From Candidatus Competibacteraceae bacterium (lineage in GTDB: Bacteria; Pseudomonadota; Gammaproteobacteria; Competibacterales; Competibacteraceae), in NCBI GenBank assembly GCA_020445005.1, contig JAGRHM010000678.1:1-6582 (forward strand): 6,582 bases of DNA. Direction: 5' to 3'. Shown one piece after another: positions 1 through 6,377 of this stretch. Below the pieces are notes generated by a model. The model did no database searches. It had not been told where the DNA came from and was given only the letters and a program-made list of their open reading frames with translations. Positions within the stretch are counted from its first letter, which is position 1. Every line of letters begins with the position of its first letter. A program made the translations under genes and the position numbers.

Positions 1-149
1 TATATTTGATAGTAAAAAGTTTCCACGGTCGGTGCATCCTTCCCGAGTCGCTTTCTCGAAGATGCGATTACTGTTGCGCGCGGCGATTCGCAGCGTGTTT
101 CGCACACCAACCTTTTGCATGATAACCAACAATTTAGCCTGCTCGTGTC

Positions 150-155
150 AGGAGG
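150..155 (+). promoter_or_regulatory. Shine-Dalgarno site of the RCC1-repeat gene
   Basis: A perfect AGGAGG sits 8 nt before the ATG at 164 (11 nt before the adjacent ATG at 167). It decides the start against the upstream GTG at 32 and the ATGs at 62 and 119. I found no convincing sigma-70 promoter pair in the 163 bases to its left. Confidence 0.8.
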
Positions 156-163
156 GTTTTGCC

Positions 164-1951
164 ATGATGCGTTCCTTTTCTTCCACTATATTCGCCTCAT
201 TCCTGTTGGGAGTTTTATTGGTTCTCCTACCTGGCTTTTCGATTGGGGCAGGCATTGCTGGAGGTTATGTACACAGCCTTGCGCTCAAGAACGACGGCAC
301 CGTTTGGGCGTGGGGGGCTAATGGACTCGGCCAGTTAGGCGATGGGACGAAAGCTGACCGCTTCGCTCCCGTCCAAGTAATGGGGTTAAGTGATGTTATT
401 GCTATTTCCGGAGGAGGTGGTCATAGCATCGCATTGAAGAATGACGGCACCGTTTGGGCATGGGGGTCCAATGGAGTCGGCCAGTTAGGCGATGGGACGA
501 AAGCTGACCGCTTCGCTCCTGTCCAAGTAATGGGGTTAAGTGATGTTATTGCTATCGACGCAGGCGATCCCTACACTGTGGCGCTGAAAAGCGATGGCAC
601 CGTTTGGATATGGGGTTGTTGTTATGATACACAGGGACTGTTTGACAGCTCCATCCCTGTTCAAGTACCCGATTTAAACGACGTTGCTGCGATCGCGGCA
701 GGTTACTATTTTAATGTAGTGCAAAAAAGGGATGGCACCGTCTGGGCATGGGGACGCAACGATCATGGCCAACTGGGCGACGGCGCCAACATAAAGCGTA
801 CTGTCCCGGTTCAGGTCAGCAGCCTTAGCGACATTATCGCTGTTGCTGCAGGCAGCAACCATGCTGTGGCCTTGAAACGTGACGGCACGGTCTGGACCTG
901 GGGAGGAAATCAGGATGGTCAATTAGGCGATGGAACCACTATTGACCGCACGACGCCAATCCAGGTAAATAGCCTTAGTGGCGTCGTTGCAATTTCTGCA
1001 ACCTCGGGACCAGCGTCAGGATTTACCATAGCGCTGAAAAACGATGGCACGGTCTGGGCATGGGGTGATCATCACGGTGTGTATGCCGGTTCCACCATTC
1101 CGGTCCAAGTACCCGGCCTCAGTCCAAACGACACCAATGGTATTGATGCGGGCGGATTCCATACCCTGTTGTTGAAAAATGATGGCGCGGTCTGGGCATG
1201 GGGATGGGGTACAGATGGCGTACTGGGAAACGGTTCTGGCGACGCTAGCGCTGTCATTCCAGTTCAAGTAGTTGGGTCTGACGGAAACGGTTTTTTAAAT
1301 TTGGGACAAGTTACCCCATCCCCGCAACCAGAGGACAATAACGAGACTGTCCTAACCTTGGAAGATCCCGTAGACGGTAGCACTTATTCTAAAACCGCCA
1401 GCATCAGCGGTTGGGTAGTTTCCCCCTCCGGTGTGTCCTTAGTCGAGCTTTATATAGACGACACCCTGCAAGGCCAAATCCCACTAGGAGTTTCCCGCCC
1501 AGAAATTGGCAGCATCTATCTAGACTACCCCAACGCCGCACAATCAGGGTTCAGTCAAGCCTTCAATTACGCGAAGCTGAAGGTAGGATCACATACCATT
1601 AGCGTGCAAGCCACGGACAACGCCGGTCAGAAGCGTGACGCCAGCGCCACTATTAACGTCGTCCGGTCCGCGTGCAAATATAAATTGTCGCTAGAATCGG
1701 GAGCATTCTTAGGAGGTGGCGGGGACGGCACAATTAAAGTCAGAGCAACTTCCGGTTGCGCCTGGACTGCAAAAAGCAATGCAAGCTGGATCTCTATCCT
1801 CTCAGGAGCCAGCGGTGAACAGCGAGGCACCGTCCAATACCGGGTAGAAGCGAATCGCGAATGTGACCGTATCGGGACCATAGCGATTGCGGAGCGCCAA
1901 CATCGGATTTCGCAAAGAGGCGACCCTGGTACATGCGGTGGTGCTCAATAG
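164..1951 (+). CDS. Exported RCC1-repeat beta-propeller protein with Ig-like and C-terminal BACON-like domains
   Basis: This 595-residue protein is probably secreted or surface-exposed; its function is unknown. Residues 1-30 form a signal peptide (MMRS, then a long hydrophobic stretch ending near GFSIGAG). Seven RCC1-type repeats follow, each carrying an LKxDGTVWAWG-like strand, starting near residues 40, 90, 140, 186, 236, 290 and 336. Seven repeats of about 50 residues match the seven-bladed propeller of the RCC1 fold. Repeat 3 is atypical (CCYD, no GQLGDG motif) and repeat 6 is also shortened there. A proline-rich linker (about 375-395) leads to an Ig-like module (about 395-500: DPVDGSTYS, GSHTISVQATDNAG). 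A BACON-like module ends the protein (about 503-588: GCAWTAKSNASWISI, GTVQYRVEAN, HRISQRG). The start at 164 is chosen because AGGAGG lies 8 nt upstream and the signal peptide begins there. The frame is open further left to the window edge, but that stretch lacks a ribosome binding site and would bury the signal peptide. Such propellers often mediate protein binding, and BACON modules may bind glycans or proteins; a role in adhesion is inference. Confidence 0.88.
   Translation: MMRSFSSTIFASFLLGVLLVLLPGFSIGAGIAGGYVHSLALKNDGTVWAWGANGLGQLGDGTKADRFAPVQVMGLSDVIAISGGGGHSIALKNDGTVWAWGSNGVGQLGDGTKADRFAPVQVMGLSDVIAIDAGDPYTVALKSDGTVWIWGCCYDTQGLFDSSIPVQVPDLNDVAAIAAGYYFNVVQKRDGTVWAWGRNDHGQLGDGANIKRTVPVQVSSLSDIIAVAAGSNHAVALKRDGTVWTWGGNQDGQLGDGTTIDRTTPIQVNSLSGVVAISATSGPASGFTIALKNDGTVWAWGDHHGVYAGSTIPVQVPGLSPNDTNGIDAGGFHTLLLKNDGAVWAWGWGTDGVLGNGSGDASAVIPVQVVGSDGNGFLNLGQVTPSPQPEDNNETVLTLEDPVDGSTYSKTASISGWVVSPSGVSLVELYIDDTLQGQIPLGVSRPEIGSIYLDYPNAAQSGFSQAFNYAKLKVGSHTISVQATDNAGQKRDASATINVVRSACKYKLSLESGAFLGGGGDGTIKVRATSGCAWTAKSNASWISILSGASGEQRGTVQYRVEANRECDRIGTIAIAERQHRISQRGDPGTCGGAQ
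281..555 (+). repeat. Near-identical 150-bp tandem duplication encoding RCC1 blades 1 and 2
   Basis: The segments 281-405 and 431-555 align without gaps at a 150-bp offset, exactly 50 codons. From 331-405 against 481-555 there is one difference in 75 bases (C370 against T520, synonymous). The 50 bases before that differ at about eight positions. The other blades share the protein motif but have clearly diverged in DNA, so this pair looks like a recent in-frame duplication or gene-conversion product. Confidence 0.9.
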
Positions 1952-2093
1952 TGTGTTAATAAGGGAGGGGCCGTAGCAGGCCCAGCCATTGAGCTATCGT
2001 TGACTAATTTCAATTATGGAGATGCGATAGGAGAACTGTGGGGTGCGATGGTGGACGGAAAAAGCGCAGGTTACAGTGGAGGCGATATAAATC
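1952..2093. other. Spacer between convergent genes, with the RCC1 gene's frame still open
   Basis: This 142-bp stretch lies between two convergent stop codons. In the frame of the left gene, no stop occurs after TAG (1949-1951) until TAA at 2153-2155. That gives 67 sense codons, the last 20 overlapping the opposite gene, and the translation has a protein-like composition (for example GPAIELSLTNFNYGD). It could be the former C-terminus of the RCC1 protein or chance. Two weak inverted repeats are present: GGGCC/GGCCC at 1968-1983 and CTATCG/CGATAG at 1994-2030. Neither is followed by a T-run, so no intrinsic terminator is called. Confidence 0.5.
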
Positions 2094-2699
2094 CTAAGCG
2101 ATCTGTTCCACCATGGACGACAGTATGCCAACGATTTTACCGGGATTGTCGATAAAGTATTCTTTCAAGTCGATGTGCGCTTCGTTGCCTCTCAAGCGAA
2201 GAAACTGCCACGTTGTGCCCGAGGTTACCGCGCCATAGATCGTTTCAACCGGGTTGTTTTCCTGTTGATTGAAAATGCTGGCTGCAATCATTTCGGCAAT
2301 GCATTGCCCCAAGCCTCCGATAATATTCTCATTCTTAGCTTCCACAATCACAATGACTGGGGAATTTAACATTAACTGTTCCGATGAGCGGCTGATAATA
2401 AAATCGCAGAAACCGCTCAAGTCCTTTTCCTTGTCCACGTTAAATTCTATCCCGGAGAACAAGCTGATTTTGTTGCTGAATCTCCTTCTGATCTCGGCCA
2501 GTACATTGGAGATAATAAATTCGGAGCGCGCTTTTTCCGTGTTAATGGAAACGGCGAGGGGAACCTGTTCGTCGAGCAGAGTCTTGAGCAGTTCGCTGAT
2601 TTGAACCTCGCCGATCGGGTCAAAGAGTCCCGGATTCTCCACAATGCCGATATGGAGTTCGTCTTTCACTTTTTTCAGATTAAAGTTGCTATAGGGCAT
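2094..2699 (-). CDS. PD-(D/E)XK nuclease-like protein of unknown function
   Basis: A 201-residue soluble protein with no signal peptide or membrane segment. Its centre resembles the PD-(D/E)XK nuclease core, as in the N-terminal domain of type I restriction HsdR and related small proteins. GIEFNVD (83-89) is followed by DLSGFCDFIIS (93-103, with D99 as candidate metal ligand), then a hydrophobic strand VIVIVEAKNE (115-124, with E120 and K122 forming the ExK motif). The helix around GQCIAEMIAA (131-140) may supply the family's conserved glutamine, Q132. E60 lies in an earlier helix that often carries an additional acidic ligand. All core residues appear intact, so catalysis is possible but unproven; many such stand-alone proteins are uncharacterised. 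The ATG lies inside the 3' end of livM (11-nt overlap), with GGAAG 9 nt upstream (2709-2713), so it is probably co-transcribed with the liv genes. By eye it is more AT-rich than livHM, which may indicate separate ancestry. No partner methylase or other defence gene is visible. Confidence 0.8.
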   Translation of the reverse strand: MPYSNFNLKKVKDELHIGIVENPGLFDPIGEVQISELLKTLLDEQVPLAVSINTEKARSEFIISNVLAEIRRRFSNKISLFSGIEFNVDKEKDLSGFCDFIISRSSEQLMLNSPVIVIVEAKNENIIGGLGQCIAEMIAASIFNQQENNPVETIYGAVTSGTTWQFLRLRGNEAHIDLKEYFIDNPGKIVGILSSMVEQIA

Positions 2700-3681
2700 G
2701 GGTGTTTACTTCCGCCTGGCATGCTTTCGCGTTACGTCTGGAAGAGATCAGCATCCAAAGCCTTTGCACTCCCTGCGTCAGTCCTACAAACAGTCCCTGT
2801 GGCAGAAAAATCATGACGGCCATCAACAGTCCGCCGTGGATGATCATTTCATAATCCTCGAAGACAACGAGGCCCTCGTGCAACAGGGTTAAGGCAATCG
2901 CGCCGCAGGCTGCGCCGAAGGTCGAGGCCATACCGCCTAATACGACCATCGTTACCAGCTCTACCGAGATCATGAGACTGAAGGAATCCGGACTGACAAA
3001 GGCTTGCTGATGGGCAAATAAACTGCCAGCGAAGGCGGCGAACAGAGCGGAAACCACGAACACTTGCGTTTTAGTTCGGGCCGTATCAATTCCTATCATT
3101 TGGGCAGCGAGTTCGGAGCCGCGCACCGCGCGCAGGGCGCGACCGATCCGGGAATCAACGATGTTCAGCGACAGCCAAATGATCAGCAACATGGCGGCGG
3201 CAATGACCCAATACCATTGCTGGTCGCTATCGACCGTCCAGCCCAGCAGATTCAAGGGCGGGATGCCTCCCAAACCGTCCGGCCCTCCGGTCCATTCCGT
3301 CGCCTGCACCATGACGACATGGATGATGATGCCAAAACCCAGGGTCGCCATAGCCAGATAATGCCCGCGCAAGCGGAGAATAGGTCGGGCCAGCAACCAG
3401 GCAATGGTCCCCGCGACTAGTAAACCGGCCAGCAGGGCCAGCCAGCCCGGCCAGTCGAAGCGCGTGGTCAGAATCGCTGAAGCGTAGCCTCCCATGCCGA
3501 AGAAGGCCGCGTGACCGAGGGAAATCTGTCCGGCATAGCCCATCAGTAGGTTAAGACCGACGGCCAGAATGACATGCAGACCGGCGGCGATACCGACGAC
3601 GGTGACGAAGTAATCGTCCGGGAATAGGATCGGCAGCAGGATCACTGCAACCGCGAAGACGAAAAAACCGGCTAGTCGCAT
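2689..3681 (-). CDS. livM: Branched-chain/hydrophobic amino acid ABC transporter permease LivM
   Basis: This 330-residue inner-membrane protein would be one of the two permease subunits of a HAAT-family ABC importer and would pair with LivH. It is highly hydrophobic, with about nine to ten likely membrane segments. The family hallmark GYAGQISLGHAAFFGMGGY is at residues 49-67. The cytoplasmic coupling loop that contacts the ATPase is visible at about 178-200 (RIGRALRAVRGSELAAQMIGID), followed by the conserved SALFAAFAGSLFAHQQAFVSP and LGGMASTFGA segments. I chose the ATG at 3681 because AGGGAAG lies just upstream and the protein starts directly with the first membrane helix. The frame can be opened 20 codons further to 3741, but that would overlap the end of livH with hydrophilic, unlike sequence. 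It starts 13 nt after the livH stop, and its end overlaps the next gene by 11 nt. No ATPase gene follows, which is unusual for this family. Confidence 0.95.
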   Translation of the reverse strand: MRLAGFFVFAVAVILLPILFPDDYFVTVVGIAAGLHVILAVGLNLLMGYAGQISLGHAAFFGMGGYASAILTTRFDWPGWLALLAGLLVAGTIAWLLARPILRLRGHYLAMATLGFGIIIHVVMVQATEWTGGPDGLGGIPPLNLLGWTVDSDQQWYWVIAAAMLLIIWLSLNIVDSRIGRALRAVRGSELAAQMIGIDTARTKTQVFVVSALFAAFAGSLFAHQQAFVSPDSFSLMISVELVTMVVLGGMASTFGAACGAIALTLLHEGLVVFEDYEMIIHGGLLMAVMIFLPQGLFVGLTQGVQRLWMLISSRRNAKACQAEVNTHAL

Positions 3682-3686
3682 AGTTT

Positions 3687-3693
3687 CTTCCCT
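3687..3693 (-). promoter_or_regulatory. Shine-Dalgarno site of livM
   Basis: AGGGAAG on the minus strand, 5 nt before the ATG at 3681. It lies in the 13-nt livH-livM spacer and supports the 330-residue form of LivM over an upstream start at 3741. Confidence 0.6.
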
Positions 3694-3694
3694 G

Positions 3695-4570
3695 TCAAAC
3701 TCGTTCCGCGACCTTGTGACCAAACAACCCAGTGGGTTCAAAAAACAGCACCATCAACACGAACACAAAGGCGATGGCATCCTTGTAGCCGGAAGAGATC
3801 AATCCTGCCCCTAACGCTTCCAGGATACCGAGGAGCAGACCGCCGGCAACTGCGCCCATCGGGTTGCCAATCCCGCCGACGATGGCGGCGGAGAATCCCT
3901 TGAGACCGAGCATGATCCCGGCTTCGTAGGAACTGAAGGTAATAGGGGCCGCCAGAATGCCGGCAATGGCGCCCAGACCGGCGGACAGTCCGTAGGCCAG
4001 CCGCAACATAACCTTAACATTGATTCCGACCAGTTGCGCCGCGGCTGGATTGAAAGAGCACGCCAGCAGCGCCTTGCCGAGCAGCGTGCGATTTAGAAAG
4101 GCGCGCGTCAATCCGACCAATAGCACCGTACCTCCCAGCACCCACAGGCTTTGCGGGAGCAGGGTCGCACCGCCCAAATTGATGGGTTCGTTGCCGGAAA
4201 AAGCCGGCAGGGGAAGGGAATTTTTGCCCCAGAGCAGCGAAGCGACTCCACGCAGGAAGATCGCTGCGCCAATGGTGATGATAATCGTCGTGACGACCGA
4301 CGCGCCATGCGCCGGTTCAATGGCGCAGCGCTCCAGCAACAGGCCAGTCAGCGCCGTAAGCAACGTTGCTGCAATGGCCGCCAGCGCCAGGGGCAAACCC
4401 GCCCCTAACAGCGCGATCGCGGTCATGGCTCCCAGCATCACGAATTCGCCCTGGGCGAAGTTCACCACGTCGGAGGCGTTATAGATCAGAGCGAAGCCTA
4501 ATCCCACCAAAGCGTAGATGGAGCCGACCGTAATGCCAGCGACCAGGAACTGGAAAATCTGTTCGAGCAT
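3695..4570 (-). CDS. livH: Branched-chain/hydrophobic amino acid ABC transporter permease LivH
   Basis: A 291-residue inner-membrane permease and the expected partner of LivM in the HAAT transporter core. It has around eight hydrophobic segments. Recognisable family motifs are GITVGSIYALVGLGFALIY (12-30), the ASDVVNFAQGEFVMLGA stretch (32-48), the cytoplasmic coupling loop near 162-184 (TLLGKALLACSFNPAAAQLVGI) and LKGFSAAIVGGIGNPMGAVAGG (223-244). The length is normal for LivH. The ATG at 4570 comes 9 nt after the livK stop. The spacer is C-rich on the coding strand and lacks a clear Shine-Dalgarno, so translation probably depends on ribosomes finishing livK. Branched-chain amino acids are the textbook substrate, but the same permease family also moves aromatic compounds, urea and amides, so the substrate is not fixed by sequence. 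Confidence 0.96.
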   Translation of the reverse strand: MLEQIFQFLVAGITVGSIYALVGLGFALIYNASDVVNFAQGEFVMLGAMTAIALLGAGLPLALAAIAATLLTALTGLLLERCAIEPAHGASVVTTIIITIGAAIFLRGVASLLWGKNSLPLPAFSGNEPINLGGATLLPQSLWVLGGTVLLVGLTRAFLNRTLLGKALLACSFNPAAAQLVGINVKVMLRLAYGLSAGLGAIAGILAAPITFSSYEAGIMLGLKGFSAAIVGGIGNPMGAVAGGLLLGILEALGAGLISSGYKDAIAFVFVLMVLFFEPTGLFGHKVAERV

Positions 4571-4579
4571 TGACGGGGG

Positions 4580-5722
4580 CTATTCAACGATCTTCCAAGC
4601 ACCGTCGCGAATTTCCACCATCTTGAAGGCATAAAGATTCAGGCCCATGTGATCTTTCTGGGTCATGTTGAAGACTCCGGCGGTGCCAATGAAGCCCGAA
4701 GTTTTTTCAATTTCATCGCGCATCTTGGCTTTGTCGGTTCCACCCGCACGCTTAATCGCTTCAGCGGCGATCATGATCCCGTCATAGGCGTGGCCGCCAA
4801 AAGTAGATACAGGGCCATGCTTGGCTTCGTACTCTTTCTTATACGCCAGTAATACGGGTTTCTGTGGATCGGTATCCGGTAGTTGCTCAGCGACTACTAA
4901 TGCTGCGGCGGGCAGACGCACCCCTTCCGCTGCTTCGCCCGCCAAATCAATAAAGGTCTTTGAGGCGACGCCGTGCGACTGGTAGACCGGCAGGTTAATA
5001 CCCAGTTGCTTGATGTTCTTGGTCACAATGGCCGGGGCCTGGCCAAAACCAAAGTTGATGATCGCCTGAGCGTCAGTGGCGCGAATCTTGGTCAGTTGAG
5101 TGGTCATGTCCGTGTCCTTGTTACCATAGGATTCGTCAGCAACCAGGGTCATGCCATATTCCGGAGCCAGTTTGAGGACTTGTTCCCGACCGGATTTGTC
5201 GAAACCGCCGTCGCCGGTGATCAGCGCGACTTTGTTCAGACCTCGCTTGCGCAGATCCTCGAAAATTTTAGCGGCAGCCATGCGGTCGGTGTGAGCGACT
5301 TTGAAGACCCATTTGCGCACCGGTTCGATGATTTCAACCGCGCCCGCTAGAGAGATCAGCGGAATACGGGCCTTCTCGACTTCGGGGATGACGGCCAGCG
5401 AGTCGCCTGATGTGGTGCCGCCGACGATCAGATCAACCTGGTCTTTCTGGATCAGGCGCTTGACAAAGTTCAGGGCCTCGCGGGCATTACCGCCCGTGTC
5501 ATAATGCACAAGTTCGATTTTCCGTCCATTCAACCCGCCCTTGGCGTTAAGGTCTTCAATGACCATTTGCAGGGTTTTCAATTCGGGGTCGCCCAAGAAT
5601 GCAGCGGGACCAGTGACGGTCAGGAATGTGCCGATCTTGATCGGTTCGGCAGCGCTGACCCCGTTGACGCCGGCGAGTAGCATTATGGCGATAAAAATTC
5701 TTATTAATCTTTGTATTAGCAT
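4580..5722 (-). CDS. livK: Periplasmic amino acid-binding protein of the ABC transporter (LivK/LivJ-like)
   Basis: A 380-residue type I periplasmic binding protein (Peripla_BP_6 family) that would capture the substrate and deliver it to LivHM. A Sec signal peptide covers residues 1-24 (basic start, hydrophobic core, then GVSA|AEP as likely cleavage site). No lipobox cysteine is present, so the product should be free in the periplasm. The mature protein opens with the family signature IKIGTFLTVTGPAAFLG (29-45), then IEDLNAKGGLNGRKIELVHYD (55-75). The ligand-contacting region is probably GGTTSGDSLAV (101-111) and the strand ending ISLAGA (123-128), by analogy with LivJ. The hinge and second lobe include VALITGDGGFDKSGRE and FGGHAYDGIMIAAEAIKRAG. 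The ligand cannot be read from these residues; linkage to iorAB suggests aromatic amino acids or aryl acids. It starts 55 nt after iorB and has its own strong ribosome binding site, consistent with the higher expression binding proteins usually need. Confidence 0.95.
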   Translation of the reverse strand: MLIQRLIRIFIAIMLLAGVNGVSAAEPIKIGTFLTVTGPAAFLGDPELKTLQMVIEDLNAKGGLNGRKIELVHYDTGGNAREALNFVKRLIQKDQVDLIVGGTTSGDSLAVIPEVEKARIPLISLAGAVEIIEPVRKWVFKVAHTDRMAAAKIFEDLRKRGLNKVALITGDGGFDKSGREQVLKLAPEYGMTLVADESYGNKDTDMTTQLTKIRATDAQAIINFGFGQAPAIVTKNIKQLGINLPVYQSHGVASKTFIDLAGEAAEGVRLPAAALVVAEQLPDTDPQKPVLLAYKKEYEAKHGPVSTFGGHAYDGIMIAAEAIKRAGGTDKAKMRDEIEKTSGFIGTAGVFNMTQKDHMGLNLYAFKMVEIRDGAWKIVE

Positions 5723-5729
5723 TTCTATT

Positions 5730-5734
5730 CCTCC
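5730..5734 (-). promoter_or_regulatory. Strong Shine-Dalgarno site of livK
   Basis: GGAGG on the minus strand, 7 nt before the ATG at 5722. It is the best ribosome binding site in the minus-strand array. It sits in the 55-nt iorB-livK spacer (5723-5777), where I see no hairpin followed by a T-run and no clear promoter. Confidence 0.75.
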
Positions 5735-5777
5735 AACACATTTAAGTGGCTTGTGCTACGGCAAAACATAGAAGGGT

Positions 5778-6377
5778 TCAAGCAACCTGTCCCGCTGTGC
5801 GGCCCGCGTCAAAAGCCTGGGCGTTGATATCGGCCAGTTTGGGCTTGTAAGCGCGAAAACCCTCAATAATGCATTCTTTCAACACTTCAGCGGGAAAGGG
5901 CAGATGATCGCTGATCGCGCCCAGCATGATGGTGTTCACCAGTTTGGCATTGCCCAATCCATCCGCAATTGCGCCCGCGTTGAAGGCATGGACTTCAATG
6001 CCGGAAGCCGCTAATTCGGCAATCGGATCGGCAGGGTAATCGTACAAGCCGGCGGAAACCACCGGCGGGGCGAGCCGGAGCGTATTGACCATGGCAACCC
6101 CGGTCGGGCGTAAGTGGGGCAGCCAGCGCAACGCTTCGGCGGCTTCGAAGCCAATGAGCAGGTCCGCCTCGCCGGGGTCGATCTGTGGCGAATAGACCTT
6201 CGCGCCGAAACGCACATGCGAGGATACGACGCCGCCGCGCTGGGCCATGCCCGCTACTTCGGTTTTCTTGACATCGAAACCCTGGTTCAGGGCGGTGCGC
6301 GCCAGCATTTCCGCAGCAGTCATCACGCCCTGACCGCCGATGCCGACCACAAGAATGTTGGTAATGCTGTCAGCCAT
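5778..6377 (-). CDS. iorB: Indolepyruvate:ferredoxin oxidoreductase beta subunit
   Basis: A 199-residue cytoplasmic protein of the pyruvate/ketoisovalerate oxidoreductase gamma-domain family. With IorA it would oxidatively decarboxylate indolepyruvate and other aryl-pyruvates, yielding aryl-acetyl-CoA, CO2 and reduced ferredoxin. The Rossmann-like opening NILVVGIGGQGVMTAAEML (7-25) and the family signature EVAGMAQRGGVVSSHVRFG (40-58) are both intact, followed by DLLIGFEAAEALRW. The C-terminal part (GNAKLVNTIMLGA, EVLKECIIEGF) is also typical, and the length is normal for a stand-alone IorB. The ATG at 6377 is chosen because it starts directly before the GxGGQG strand and overlaps the iorA stop in ATGGCTGA. 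An in-frame start at 6491 would add 38 proline- and arginine-rich residues antiparallel to nothing known and lying wholly within iorA. No Shine-Dalgarno is seen, so translational coupling to iorA is likely. Confidence 0.94.
   Translation of the reverse strand: MADSITNILVVGIGGQGVMTAAEMLARTALNQGFDVKKTEVAGMAQRGGVVSSHVRFGAKVYSPQIDPGEADLLIGFEAAEALRWLPHLRPTGVAMVNTLRLAPPVVSAGLYDYPADPIAELAASGIEVHAFNAGAIADGLGNAKLVNTIMLGAISDHLPFPAEVLKECIIEGFRAYKPKLADINAQAFDAGRTAGQVA

Noticed and set aside
2..163. Left-edge extension of the RCC1 reading frame, with GTG at 32 as possible start
   Set aside because: The frame is open to the window edge, but no ribosome binding site precedes GTG 32. The extension would put 44 residues in front of a clear signal peptide, and AGGAGG is ideally placed for the ATG at 164.
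256..1300. Repeated GACGGCACCGTTTGGGC-type units as a CRISPR or regulatory repeat array
   Set aside because: The units are in frame, about 138 to 162 bp apart, and encode the conserved strand of each RCC1 blade. They are protein repeats, not a CRISPR array.
1968..1983. GGGCC/GGCCC hairpin as a terminator
   Set aside because: The stem is only 5 bp and is followed by AGCCATTGAG with no T-run on the plus strand. The minus strand also lacks one.
1994..2030. CTATCG/CGATAG inverted repeat as an operator or terminator
   Set aside because: The 6-bp arms are separated by a 25-nt loop, with no T-run and no neighbouring promoter. This is compatible with chance.
3064..3420. Plus-strand open frames inside livM, livH, livK and iorB
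   Set aside because: They are antisense to strongly conserved coding sequence, lack family motifs and good ribosome binding sites, and have the odd composition expected of shadow frames.
3682..3741. N-terminal extension of LivM from an ATG at 3741
   Set aside because: It overlaps the C-terminal codons of livH, gives a charged non-family leader, and ignores the AGGGAAG site before the ATG at 3681.
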